A DNA stretch of 54,595 bases from Planctomycetota bacterium (GTDB taxonomy: Bacteria; Planctomycetota; Phycisphaerae; Phycisphaerales; SM1A02). How positions within the stretch are numbered: position 1 is the stretch's first letter; each line of letters begins with the position of its first letter. Below are positions 7,971 through 17,284 of this stretch, piece after piece. Both the position numbers and the translations under genes were made by a program. The DNA lies in assembly GCA_014381305.1 (NCBI GenBank), contig JACNLW010000031.1, forward strand, positions 1-54,595, read 5' to 3'. Below the pieces are notes generated by a model. That model was not told where the DNA came from, did not search any database, and saw nothing but the letters and a program-made list of their open reading frames with translations.

Positions 7971-10129
7971 TCTCCATTATGCAATCCATCGTTGCAACAC
8001 CAGTTGTACCAATTGACCAACTGCTTGATCAAGTTGCGCCAAGTTGGGCACAATTTATTTTGTGGATGCCGCTCATTTCACTTGCGCTTTGTGGTTTGTG
8101 CGGAGCGTTTAAGGTAAAATCAAAAGCGCCAGCAGTCATTACGATTGTCTCACTTGCAACATCGTTCGTTTTAACATTGATGTTGTACATCGGGTACGAA
8201 GGCGCGCAGATCATTCCTATCTTTGACTGGATACAAATACATTGGAGTGGTGGTTCGTTCATCGCGAACTTTGCACTTTACATAGATTCGCTTACGCTTC
8301 TTTGGATGCTTTTCGTGACGGGACTCGGCACGCTGATCGCGATCTACGCTTCTGAATACATGGAGCACGATGTTGGCAAAGGATACACACGCTTTTTTGC
8401 GGGTGTGAGCGTCTTCCTCTTTGCAATGAGTTGCCTCGTTATGGGCGACAACTTGCTCATGTTGTATCTTGGTTGGGAGGGCGTTGGGTTCGCTTCCTAC
8501 TGGCTGATTGGTTATTTTTATCAGCGCCCCGCAGCAGTCGCTGCTGCTAAAAAAGCTTTTATTGTCAACCGAATCGGTGACCTTGGTTTGGCACTTGCGA
8601 TTTATTTAATTTGGGCAACATTTGGCACAATTCAATATGACGGCATTGCCACTGCCCTTGCTGCTCACCATGGTGATGCAGAAACGTTCACGACGTTCGG
8701 GGGGTGGACGGTTCACGCGATTCCCTATCTACTAATGCTTGCTGCATTTGGTAAATCAGCGCAGCTCCCCCTGTACGTATGGCTCCCCGATGCAATGGAA
8801 GGACCGACGCCTGTTTCCGCATTGATTCACGCTGCAACAATGGTCACCGCGGGTGTCTACTTGATCGCACGAACATACCCGCTCTTTCAACTTGACGAGT
8901 ACGCACTTCCAACAGTTGCATGGGTTGGTGGAATCACCGCACTGTTTGCTGCAACCATTGGCATGGCCCAGTATGACATCAAACGAATCATGGCGTACTC
9001 CACGGTTTCGCAACTTGGATACATGTTCCTTGGGCTTGGTGTTCTTTCAAGTTACGGTGCTGCGTATCACGTCTTTACACATGCATTCTTCAAGGCAGTT
9101 TTATTCCTAACTTGCGGTGCAATCATGCACGGTTTTGCTGGGCAACTTGATCTTCGCAAACTTTCAGGGCTTCGCAAGATGCGGGGTTGGAAAATTGTAA
9201 GTTACACAATGCTCATCGGTTGCCTTTGCTTGGCAGGATTCCCATTTACAAGTGGGTATTTCTCAAAAGACGCAATTCTCGCAGAAGCGTTCGTGACGCA
9301 AGGTCCGGGCTTTAAAATGTTAGGATGGCTCGCTATATTTACTGCGGGACTTACGGCGTACTACACGTTCCGTGTGTGGTTCAGAGTTTGTTGTGGACCG
9401 GTGCATTATGAACCGGGTGATGAACTACATGGTGATGACCCTGCAACTTTTCACCCACACGCGCCACGAATCGCAATCAATTTTGTATTGATTGCAATCG
9501 CATCAGGCGCAATCATTGCAGCACTTCCATATTTTATGGAGAATAAAACAGATGGTCTTACAGGTGGCTGGGTTGCAGAGATGGTCAACGATTCACCTGC
9601 GAAGGCGGGCGTGCCCGGAGCAGTTGCAACCCACGACGCACATGGCGACCATGGGGCGCATGGATCAATCCTCGGCATGGATCCGCATAAGGCGATGTAT
9701 TACATCTCTGCAGTTGTTGGCATGATCGGACTTGGGCTTGCATTCTTCTTTCATCTAGCAAGAAGAAAAGCTGCTGATTCTTTGCGAAGCAAACTCTTGG
9801 CATCAAACGCAACGCGTTGGTTACCAACTGCAATGGAAAACAAATGGTATGTCGACGAGTTTTACATTGCAACTATACGAACACCACTTTGGATTCTTGG
9901 CAAGCTCTTTGCGTTAATCGATCGTGGAATCATTGATGGATTACTTGTCAATGGAATTGCCGGCATTCCTCGTGCCATCGCAAAATGGTTCTCGCCACTC
10001 CATAACGGTGCAGTGCAGAGTTACGCAGTCTCTATGATCGGAGGAGCAGCGTTAATTGTTCTTCTTATGATGTTTATGCCAGAAATTATGTCGTTTCTTC
10101 AATCAACACTGATAGGAGCAACACCATGA
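7967..10129 (+). CDS. nuoL: NADH-quinone oxidoreductase subunit L
   Basis: The largest proton-pumping subunit of the complex I membrane arm. The 720 residues hold the antiporter-like core with E171 in YLGWEGVGFASYWLIG and K263 in LMLAAFGKSAQLPLYVWLPDA, followed by MAYSTVSQLGYMF. A histidine-rich stretch HDAHGDHGAHG (about 555-565) sits in a loop before the C-terminal part that would hold the long lateral helix. Length is somewhat above the E. coli protein (613), mainly because of C-terminal loops. It overlaps nuoK and nuoM by four bases each. Confidence 0.96.
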   Translation: MISIMQSIVATPVVPIDQLLDQVAPSWAQFILWMPLISLALCGLCGAFKVKSKAPAVITIVSLATSFVLTLMLYIGYEGAQIIPIFDWIQIHWSGGSFIANFALYIDSLTLLWMLFVTGLGTLIAIYASEYMEHDVGKGYTRFFAGVSVFLFAMSCLVMGDNLLMLYLGWEGVGFASYWLIGYFYQRPAAVAAAKKAFIVNRIGDLGLALAIYLIWATFGTIQYDGIATALAAHHGDAETFTTFGGWTVHAIPYLLMLAAFGKSAQLPLYVWLPDAMEGPTPVSALIHAATMVTAGVYLIARTYPLFQLDEYALPTVAWVGGITALFAATIGMAQYDIKRIMAYSTVSQLGYMFLGLGVLSSYGAAYHVFTHAFFKAVLFLTCGAIMHGFAGQLDLRKLSGLRKMRGWKIVSYTMLIGCLCLAGFPFTSGYFSKDAILAEAFVTQGPGFKMLGWLAIFTAGLTAYYTFRVWFRVCCGPVHYEPGDELHGDDPATFHPHAPRIAINFVLIAIASGAIIAALPYFMENKTDGLTGGWVAEMVNDSPAKAGVPGAVATHDAHGDHGAHGSILGMDPHKAMYYISAVVGMIGLGLAFFFHLARRKAADSLRSKLLASNATRWLPTAMENKWYVDEFYIATIRTPLWILGKLFALIDRGIIDGLLVNGIAGIPRAIAKWFSPLHNGAVQSYAVSMIGGAALIVLLMMFMPEIMSFLQSTLIGATP

Positions 10130-11739
10130 GTCCTTGGCTTTTACTCTTGATTCCTCTTTTTGGCGCAGTTGCAATTTTCCTAACAAAAGCAGCATTGTCT
10201 AAGTGGATTTCACTTGGTGTTTCCCTTTTTGTATTTGTGATAAGCATATTAATGGCGGTGCAGTTCGAACAATGGGGGAGCATAGGAACTGGGCTTCGAT
10301 CTGAAACTTCATGGATTAACTCCATGGGTTTAACGTTAGATTTGGGAGCTGATTCTGTTTCGATGATGCTTGTCCTGTTGACAACGTTGCTCGTCCCACT
10401 TTGTGTATGGGGTTCGTTTAGCGCAATTACTTCGCGAAGAAAAGAATATTACGCGTGGCTTTTAATTCTTGAAACTGCGATGCTTGGTGTTTTTCTCGCA
10501 CAAGATCTTATACTTTTTTATGTGAGTTTCGAGCTAACACTGGTTCCAATGTTTTTCTTAATCGCAATTTACGGCGGGAAAAACCGAGCCCACGCAAGTG
10601 TAAAATTCTTCATTTACACATTTACAGGCTCGCTCTTTACGCTTGCAGGTTTTGTTTACGTTGCATGGCAACATTCGCAAACTGGCGCAGGTGGATGGTC
10701 GTTTGCCATTCATGACCTCACGATTTTTGCTTCAACGCAACTCTCTAGTACTGAACAAGGATGGATTTTACTTGCACTTCTTGCAGGTTTTGCAGTCAAA
10801 ATTCCAGTCTTTCCAGTGCACACGTGGCTTCCACTCGCACACACCGAAGCACCAACTGCAGGCTCAGTTATCCTCGCAGGTGTCCTCCTTAAACTTGGTA
10901 CGTTTGGTGTATACCGTTTTGTACTTCCAATGGTTCCCGAAGCAGTTGTTGCTTGGGCACCATTGATCGCAATACTTGGCATCATCGGTATTTTGTATGC
11001 GGCCTTGATTTGTTGGGTGCAAGACGATGTGAAAAAACTCATCGCGTACTCTTCTGTGAGTCATCTTGGTTTCTGTGTGCTTGGACTTGTTGCACTCAAC
11101 CCGATTGGGTTAGAAGGTGCAGTTCTGTACATGATCAACCATGGTCTCTCAACTGGGGCTCTCTTTTTCCTCATTGGCATGATGTATGAGCGGTATCACA
11201 CAAGGGACATGAACATGGTTGGTGGCTTGGCAAAGTCGATGCCAGTTTGGTCATGTTTTATGGTCTTCTTTGTTCTTGCAAGTGTTGGTCTTCCTGGTCT
11301 CAATGGTTTTGTAAGCGAGTTCATGTGCTTGCTTGGAACATTTGTTTCTACAGCAGATGCAGGCCAGTGGCCGGGAGTACTCGGTCCAAAATATGCAGCA
11401 GTTGCTGCGCTAGGTATGGTTTTAGCAGCAATGTACTTACTGATCATGGTTGGCAAAATTGTGTTTGGATCTTTGAAAGAACCGGATACGACTGACCGTG
11501 GTTCTCTTCCAGTTGACTTGTCTATACGTGAAATTGGAATTCTGGCACCACTTGCAGCACTTTGTATTTGGATCGGCGTGCAACCAACAATATTGACTGA
11601 TGCGATGCGTGGCTCGGTCGAAAAGGTCCTTTCACCATATCCAGAACTCGTCGAAAAATACCGCCCTGAAAATACTACACCAATCCCAGTTATAACTCCT
11701 GATTCGCCGACACCAGACAAGGAGGATCAACATGGCTGA
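10126..11739 (+). CDS. nuoM: NADH-quinone oxidoreductase subunit M
   Basis: Antiporter-like proton-pumping subunit of complex I, 537 residues with about 14 helices. Conserved residues are visible: E136 in FYVSFELTLVPMFFLI, K225 in AGFAVKIPVFPVHTWLPLAHTE and K256 in GVLLKLGTFGVYRF. The start is GATAGGAGCAACACCATG with a usable Shine-Dalgarno AGGAG, and it overlaps the nuoL stop as ATGA. The C-terminal tail is proline- and aspartate-rich (VITPDSPTPDKEDQHG), likely a short soluble tail. Confidence 0.96.
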   Translation: MSPWLLLLIPLFGAVAIFLTKAALSKWISLGVSLFVFVISILMAVQFEQWGSIGTGLRSETSWINSMGLTLDLGADSVSMMLVLLTTLLVPLCVWGSFSAITSRRKEYYAWLLILETAMLGVFLAQDLILFYVSFELTLVPMFFLIAIYGGKNRAHASVKFFIYTFTGSLFTLAGFVYVAWQHSQTGAGGWSFAIHDLTIFASTQLSSTEQGWILLALLAGFAVKIPVFPVHTWLPLAHTEAPTAGSVILAGVLLKLGTFGVYRFVLPMVPEAVVAWAPLIAILGIIGILYAALICWVQDDVKKLIAYSSVSHLGFCVLGLVALNPIGLEGAVLYMINHGLSTGALFFLIGMMYERYHTRDMNMVGGLAKSMPVWSCFMVFFVLASVGLPGLNGFVSEFMCLLGTFVSTADAGQWPGVLGPKYAAVAALGMVLAAMYLLIMVGKIVFGSLKEPDTTDRGSLPVDLSIREIGILAPLAALCIWIGVQPTILTDAMRGSVEKVLSPYPELVEKYRPENTTPIPVITPDSPTPDKEDQHG

Positions 11740-13279
11740 TCGTCTTTGGTTTTTGATTCCCGAATTCATTTTACTTGCAGGCGCGATGGTTTGTGCACTT
11801 GGTGGCATTACTAAATTTGCCGCAGTTCGCAGACGAATTGGATTCATCGCAAGCGTATTTCTAGTGATTGCATGTATTGCAGTTCCTATCGTTTATGGTC
11901 AACAAGATCGCACCCATGAAGAGACAATGCTGCCAGAACTTGGCTATTACGTCAAAATTATGGTTACGTTTGTTGGACTTTTGCTTGTTGCAACAGCAGG
12001 TGGGCTTATCGATCGTGGGTACGAGCGTGCAATTGGTGCGGGTAAGGATCGCTTTGATGCGCTCCGTGCAAGTTCCGGCGAGTTCCACGCATTGCTACTG
12101 TTGAGCCTCACAGGAGTGATGTTGATTTGTGAAGCGCGAGATTTAATTTGGTTATTCCTTGCACTCGAACTTGTATCACTTCCTACGTACGTAATGGTAG
12201 CGATCAGCCGTTGGTCAAGAACCGCACAAGAAGCAGCGATGAAATACTTTTTCCTTGGTGCACTTTCTGCAGCACTGATGTTGTATGGTTTTGCGTTGTT
12301 GTACGCTTCAACAGGTACGCTTGTATTGCAAGAGATTACGGCTGCATTTACTGAACAACAAGAAAATGGCGGGCTCGTTGTGCTTGCACAGGTTGGAATG
12401 TTGCTTGCAATATTTGGACTTCTTTACAAAATTGCAGCAGCTCCGATGCACTTGTATGCACCAGATGTGTACCAAGGTGCAGCATCTGCTGTTACCGCGT
12501 TCTTGGCATTTGTGCCAAAAACTGCGGGAATGATTGCGATCATTATCTTGCTTTCCACAATTGGATGGGAAGATGGATTACCACCTGCCATTGAAATGGC
12601 TTTATGGGTTGTGGCTGTACTGACAATGATTCTTGGCAACATTGGCGCGTTGTTGCAGCGTTCAGCGAAGCGAATGCTTGGTTATAGCTCAATTGCACAC
12701 AGTGGATATATGTTGATTGGAGTGATTGCAGGACCAGAACTAGGACTACAAGCAGTGTTTGTGTACCTCTTTATCTATGGCATTACCAACACAGCGGCGT
12801 TTGCGACGCTCGCAAGTTTGTCAAGGAATGGCAAGCGCGTTGATTCATTGGAAGATCTTGCTGGGTTGTACCGAGCGAGTCCACTTGCAGCAGCATCGAT
12901 GGCTGTTTCGTGTGGCTCACTCTTAGGTATTCCGCCACTCTTCGGTTTCTGGGGCAAGTTGTTGCTTTTCGCTGCAGGTATTGCAGCGGGTCAAATTTCA
13001 CTCATCATTGTTGCTGCAGTGAGTAGTGCAATCAGTGCGTGGTATTACCTCCGCTTGATTGGTCTTGCTTTACTTTCATCACCGCAAAATCATGGTGAAG
13101 CAACAAAGGTAACGCTTCGCTGGCCACTCGCTGTTGCAGTTGTCGGCGCATGCATTGCCATTGCTGGTCCAATGGTTCTAGAATCCATGATGACCGACGC
13201 AAAAGAAGCGATTACAGTTCCCGAAACTGAGCTTGTTATGCCTTCGCTTTCTCTTGAGGTGGACGGCGAAACAACGTAA
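11732..13279 (+). CDS. nuoN: NADH-quinone oxidoreductase subunit N
   Basis: Third antiporter-like subunit of complex I, 515 residues. FLALELVSLPTYVMVAI carries the conserved glutamate. KIAAAPMHLYAPDVYQGA and VTAFLAFVPKTAGMIA carry the conserved lysines and the quinone-pump core. A clear AAGGAGG (11719-11725) lies six bases before the ATG, and the start overlaps the nuoM stop by eight bases. The gene ends the nuoJKLMN operon. Its last 44 bases overlap the convergent membrane protein gene that ends at 13236. Confidence 0.95.
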   Translation: MADRLWFLIPEFILLAGAMVCALGGITKFAAVRRRIGFIASVFLVIACIAVPIVYGQQDRTHEETMLPELGYYVKIMVTFVGLLLVATAGGLIDRGYERAIGAGKDRFDALRASSGEFHALLLLSLTGVMLICEARDLIWLFLALELVSLPTYVMVAISRWSRTAQEAAMKYFFLGALSAALMLYGFALLYASTGTLVLQEITAAFTEQQENGGLVVLAQVGMLLAIFGLLYKIAAAPMHLYAPDVYQGAASAVTAFLAFVPKTAGMIAIIILLSTIGWEDGLPPAIEMALWVVAVLTMILGNIGALLQRSAKRMLGYSSIAHSGYMLIGVIAGPELGLQAVFVYLFIYGITNTAAFATLASLSRNGKRVDSLEDLAGLYRASPLAAASMAVSCGSLLGIPPLFGFWGKLLLFAAGIAAGQISLIIVAAVSSAISAWYYLRLIGLALLSSPQNHGEATKVTLRWPLAVAVVGACIAIAGPMVLESMMTDAKEAITVPETELVMPSLSLEVDGETT

Positions 13280-14081
13280 GTTGTAACCCTAACCCAGCCA
13301 ACGCAAGACCGCAGTAAAGGATCAGAAGAAAGTTAGGGGAGATTGCAGCAAAATCTTGTTGAGACCAGATAATTGTTGCACCGTTCCGCAACGCTTCGAT
13401 GAGGAGTACGCTGCCAAAACTTGACGTGACAATTGATGCTGCGAAGTGCGGCATAAAGGTTGCGATGAGTAAACCAAGAAGTAGCCCTGCGATTGCTGCG
13501 CCCACAAGCATGAGTCTTGGTCCTGCTGGGATGACATCCCAGGCGGCATTGGCGCGTTTGATGCCAGATCGCATCGCCACTGTGGCATGTTCGGTGAGCA
13601 TGCCGAAAGCGAGTCCCATTGCGTTTGTTGTTGATAGATCAGCAATAGGATTTTCAGTTGGATTCTCAGTTGGATTTTCGGAACTCTCATCTGGTTGGAT
13701 TTCAGATGTGTTTTCTTGGGGTGCTTCCGTACTGGCTGCTTCGATGACATCGGAGATGACTTCTTTTCCATCACCAAGACCCACGGAATACCACGTGACT
13801 ACAGGGGTTGCGATAGCGAGACCGATGGCGAGTGTCAGCAAAATTGCAAATTTCGCAATTCCAACGGCAATAACAGAGGCGATGATTCCCGTGATCAGGG
13901 CAATAATGAACGGAGAAACGTCAATTCCTAGGCTTGGCGCGAGCAGAAGCCCACATCCAGCGCCAAAAAGGCCGCCTGCAAGACCTATGGCGGGCTTTAG
14001 AAGTCGTCCACCAGCCATAAGAAGTATCAGCGCGGTCAGGGCTGTCACAACCGGAATAATGATTTGAGGGTTGATTGTCAT
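13236..14081 (-). CDS. Unknown polytopic membrane protein
   Basis: I do not recognise this 281-residue protein with confidence. The first 100 residues form three or four hydrophobic segments rich in glycine (MAGGRLLKPAIGLAGGLFGAGCG). The pattern loosely recalls DUF4203/TMEM198-type membrane proteins. A polar, acidic linker with the repeated word ENPT (about 125-150) follows, then two or three more hydrophobic segments and a basic tail RRPPQEKAKA. The gene converges on nuoN and overlaps its 3' end by 44 bp. An interspersed hairpin repeat begins 52 bases upstream of its ATG. Function cannot be inferred from context. Confidence 0.75.
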   Translation of the reverse strand: MTINPQIIIPVVTALTALILLMAGGRLLKPAIGLAGGLFGAGCGLLLAPSLGIDVSPFIIALITGIIASVIAVGIAKFAILLTLAIGLAIATPVVTWYSVGLGDGKEVISDVIEAASTEAPQENTSEIQPDESSENPTENPTENPIADLSTTNAMGLAFGMLTEHATVAMRSGIKRANAAWDVIPAGPRLMLVGAAIAGLLLGLLIATFMPHFAASIVTSSFGSVLLIEALRNGATIIWSQQDFAAISPNFLLILYCGLALAGLGLQLTLFRRPPQEKAKA

Positions 14082-14132
14082 AGTGGCACTCTCTTATCGT
14101 CATTGGGATTATATAACCATTGTATTTCACGA

Positions 14133-14315
14133 GACCGCGGGTGAATTTTACTAGGAATAAACTCACCCCCGGTGAGTTTCATGGAAATGAATAAAGTCAC
14201 CGGGGGTGAGTTTATTTCCAAGAACTGACCCGTGGGTGAAATAATCGCAAATAGTACACCGAAGATTAAATAACGCAAAATGACGCAAAATGACGCGATC
14301 AATTCGCACGCGGTC
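14133..14315. repeat. Second cluster of the GACCGCGGGTGAATT hairpin family
   Basis: The cluster starts with GACCGCGGGTGAATT (14133) and ends with an inverted diverged copy, AATTCGCACGCGGTC (14301-14315). Inside are H2 (14159-14179), a near-perfect H3 (14190-14216) and a full H1 in reverse orientation (14227-14315). Its loop carries a duplicated GCGTCATTTT unit, making it 13 bases longer than the copies near 6100. The cluster fills most of the gap between two divergent genes. Confidence 0.88.
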
Positions 14316-14320
14316 TAAGA

Positions 14321-14347
14321 TTGATTCTCCTGCGGTCTTGATAGAAT
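14321..14347 (+). promoter_or_regulatory. Candidate promoter giving a leaderless transcript
   Basis: TAGAAT (14342-14347) matches the -10 consensus at five of six bases and ends only six bases before the ATG at 14354. TTGATT (14321-14326) is a possible -35 with a short 15-bp spacer. If used, transcription would begin at or next to the start codon. No Shine-Dalgarno is visible. Confidence 0.35.
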
Positions 14348-14353
14348 ATAGAG

Positions 14354-16732
14354 ATGTTGAGACAGAACGCAAAGAGGGCGGTCATCGTGTTGATCGCAGG
14401 AATTATTACAATTATGGTGAATCAAGAACATGCAGCGGGGTTTCAAGATCAAACCCCGCCAGCAGCAACTGAGGGGCGAAATCGACTTGGTGAAACGACA
14501 AGCCCTTATCTGCTGCAACATGCCCAAAATCCAGTCCACTGGTGGCCTTGGGGAGAAGAAGCCTTCGCAGCTGCCAGAGCACAAAACAAGCCAATTTTTA
14601 TGAGCATTGGATATTCAACCTGTTATTGGTGCCATGTCATGGAACGCGAAAGTTTTGAAGATCAAGAAGTTGCTGATATTCTCAATGAACACTACATTGC
14701 AATTAAAGTTGACAGAGAAGAACGACCAGATGTTGATGAAATTTACATGGCTGCAACCCAAATGATGAACAATGGGCATGGCGGTTGGCCAATGTCCGTT
14801 TTCCTTGAACCCAATGATCTAAAACCTTTTTACGCGGGAACTTATTTTCCAAAAGAAGATCGCGGTACACGTAAAGGGTTCATGTCTATCCTCAACTTTA
14901 TGTCGCAAAATTTTGTTGACAACAGAGAGGCTGTTGATAAACAGGCTGACGCAGTTGCAAAAGCAGTTGTAAACAGATTGACTGCAGCACCAGAAACAGT
15001 TCCAGTCAATTCCAAGACAGTGCAGCAAGGGATTTCTTCTTTACTTGCTCAGGAAGATAAAACAAACGGTGGTTTTTCAACCTCCCCGAAGTTTCCAATG
15101 CCGATTTACTTGGATTTTCTCATGGTTACCGGTTGGGATATTCCACAAGTTAGGAAAGCAGTGAAGAAAGCACTTGATGGAATGCTTATGGGTGGCATGT
15201 ACGACCAAGTTGGCGGTGGTTTTCATCGGTACAGCACCGATGCAAAATGGCTTGTGCCACACTTTGAAAAAATGCTTTATGACAATGGCCAACTCTTAAC
15301 AACGTATGCAAAAGCATACGAACTTACAGAAGATGAAACGTACGCGAACATTTTGCGTGAAACAGTTGCGTATGTTGACCGTGAATTGAACTCTCCAGAA
15401 GGCGGATTTCTTTCGGCGCAAGATGCAGAAACGAATCACCTCGAAGGTGAAACGTATTTGTGGCGTGAAAACGAAATGCGTGATGCGCTCACTGCATCGG
15501 AGATGGAAGATGAGATCGATTTTGCACTTTCGATCTACGGTCTCGATCAAGGTACAAACTTTCAAGATCCACACCACCTTGAAGTGCCAAGCACAAGTGT
15601 GTTGTACCTCGTTGATCACCCCGCAAAACTTGCTCGCATTCATGGATTGTCTCGAGAAGAGTTTGAAGCGAAAGTAGCAGTTGTTAATAGTGCATTGCTA
15701 AAAGTAAGAGCAACGCGTGATCAACCAACGACCGACGACAAGGTGATTACTTCTTGGAATGGTTTGATGATCGGTGGCCTCGCAGATGCAGGTCGTGTCT
15801 TGAATGAGCCAACGTGGATTGCAAGGGCAAAGCAAGGGGCGAGTTTTATCGAAAATGAAATGCGATCTTCAGACGGAAAACTTCTTCGCACTTGGCGAAA
15901 TGGCGTCAAAGGGAATGCTGGTTTCCTTGAGGATTACGCGGCGATGATTCGTGGACTCTTGTCCTTATACGAAGCAAGCGGTGATCACTCAGCGCTTGCA
16001 TTTGCGAAGGATTTATATACGCAAGCAAAAGCACGTTTTTATGTCGATGGGGAAGGGTGGTACGACACCGAAAAAGAGCAAGCAGATTTGTTTGTCCGTA
16101 CTCGCGCGTTTTATGATGGTGCAGTTCCTGCGGCGACTTCGATGATCTTTGATGCAGTTGTGTCACTCTCTGAACTCACGAATGAGCAAACATATCTTGA
16201 CGATGCAATCGAGGCATTGCATTTTGAAAGTGGCATTATGCAACAGTCGCCAACCTCGGTTGTTGTTGCAACAGGCACATTACACCGCTTGCTTGAAGCA
16301 CATCCAGAGCGATTCAATGAAGAGTTTGAAGTTTCGGTTTCAAATCCATCTCCAGTAAAAATGAGTTGCGCACCATCAACACTTTCGCTCAATGTTGGAG
16401 AAAACAAAACCATCACGCTTCGTTTGCAAATGGCTAAAGGGTGGCACGTCAATGCCAATGAACCAGAATCTGAATATGCTGTCCCTCTGAACATTGCTGT
16501 GCTTGGTAGTGGAGTTTCTCTTTCAGTCGATTGGCCACATTCTGAAAGAATTACTTCCTCAGGAGAAACCGTACAAGTGTTTGGTGGCATTGTTGAAATA
16601 CCTATTCAAATAACTGCAATTGCAGCGAGTTCAGCGCAATTGATGGTGACATGGCAGGCATGTAATTCTGAAAGTTGTTTGCAGCAAGTCACGAAACAAA
16701 TCCCCTGCACGATTGCTATTCAATCACAATGA
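14354..16732 (+). CDS. Exported YyaL/DUF255 thioredoxin-domain protein with DsbD-like C-terminal domain
   Basis: A 792-residue protein. Residues 1-28 look like a signal peptide or N-terminal anchor ([15 protein letters not shown]). Residues 43-200 are the DUF255 thioredoxin-like domain, with [18 protein letters not shown] and the redox motif C90-Y-W-C93. Residues to about 650 form the helical (alpha/alpha) barrel of the YyaL/SSP411 family, with [14 protein letters not shown] and [18 protein letters not shown]. The last 120 residues resemble the N-terminal periplasmic domain of DsbD, including [17 protein letters not shown] with two cysteines. YyaL proteins usually lack both signal peptide and DsbD domain, so this fusion points to redox work outside the cytoplasm. 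It overlaps the next gene as ATGA. Confidence 0.88.
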   Translation: MLRQNAKRAVIVLIAGIITIMVNQEHAAGFQDQTPPAATEGRNRLGETTSPYLLQHAQNPVHWWPWGEEAFAAARAQNKPIFMSIGYSTCYWCHVMERESFEDQEVADILNEHYIAIKVDREERPDVDEIYMAATQMMNNGHGGWPMSVFLEPNDLKPFYAGTYFPKEDRGTRKGFMSILNFMSQNFVDNREAVDKQADAVAKAVVNRLTAAPETVPVNSKTVQQGISSLLAQEDKTNGGFSTSPKFPMPIYLDFLMVTGWDIPQVRKAVKKALDGMLMGGMYDQVGGGFHRYSTDAKWLVPHFEKMLYDNGQLLTTYAKAYELTEDETYANILRETVAYVDRELNSPEGGFLSAQDAETNHLEGETYLWRENEMRDALTASEMEDEIDFALSIYGLDQGTNFQDPHHLEVPSTSVLYLVDHPAKLARIHGLSREEFEAKVAVVNSALLKVRATRDQPTTDDKVITSWNGLMIGGLADAGRVLNEPTWIARAKQGASFIENEMRSSDGKLLRTWRNGVKGNAGFLEDYAAMIRGLLSLYEASGDHSALAFAKDLYTQAKARFYVDGEGWYDTEKEQADLFVRTRAFYDGAVPAATSMIFDAVVSLSELTNEQTYLDDAIEALHFESGIMQQSPTSVVVATGTLHRLLEAHPERFNEEFEVSVSNPSPVKMSCAPSTLSLNVGENKTITLRLQMAKGWHVNANEPESEYAVPLNIAVLGSGVSLSVDWPHSERITSSGETVQVFGGIVEIPIQITAIAASSAQLMVTWQACNSESCLQQVTKQIPCTIAIQSQ

Positions 16733-17244
16733 CTGAGAAACTATTTACATTAGCGATCATCTCAACAGGTGGTACTATCGAAAAAACATATGATGAAACC
16801 CAAGGCGTGTTAAGCAACGGGCTCACGGTTCTTGACATGATGCTCGAGTTTCTGCAACTTGATGGATTGGAAATCGATCGCATTTCATTAATGAACAAAG
16901 ATAGTGGGGAAATGACCGATGAAGATCATCGAGCGATTGCAGACGCTGTGTTCGCATGCGATACAACTCATGACGGTGTAGTTGTTGTGCATGGGACAGA
17001 TACACTTTCTGTGACGGGTGAATGCATAGTTGATACTTATCCAAAATTACAAAATGCGTGTGTTTTGACTGGCGCAATGCGACCGTGGATTATGCGCAAT
17101 ACTGATTCACTGCAAAATCTTTCAGAATCATTTGCAGTTGTGCAGTTGCTTGGTCCCGGCGTGTACGTTTCGATGCATTCTCAAGTATTACAATTTCCGG
17201 GTGTTGTGAAAGATCTAGAAAACATGCGTTTTGTTCGAAAATAA
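16729..17244 (+). CDS. Short asparaginase-domain protein (N-terminal domain only)
   Basis: A 171-residue protein matching only the N-terminal domain of L-asparaginases, which are normally about 330 residues. The motif [12 protein letters not shown] supplies the putative nucleophile T16, and [13 protein letters not shown] supplies T90-D91. VLTGAMRPW also fits. The conserved lysine found in full-length enzymes after the GAMRP block is not evident, and the whole second domain is absent. Short stand-alone asparaginase-domain proteins do exist in other bacteria, so this need not be a pseudogene. The start overlaps the upstream stop as ATGA. Real substrate unknown. Confidence 0.8.
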   Translation: MTEKLFTLAIISTGGTIEKTYDETQGVLSNGLTVLDMMLEFLQLDGLEIDRISLMNKDSGEMTDEDHRAIADAVFACDTTHDGVVVVHGTDTLSVTGECIVDTYPKLQNACVLTGAMRPWIMRNTDSLQNLSESFAVVQLLGPGVYVSMHSQVLQFPGVVKDLENMRFVRK

Positions 17245-17284
17245 AGACGCATGAATAAGTTACTAAGAAACTAAGGAAAAACGT

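Noticed and set aside
16729-17244. Asparaginase pseudogene
   Set aside because: The frame is intact, translationally coupled upstream, ends cleanly, and short single-domain relatives are known, so decay is not evident.
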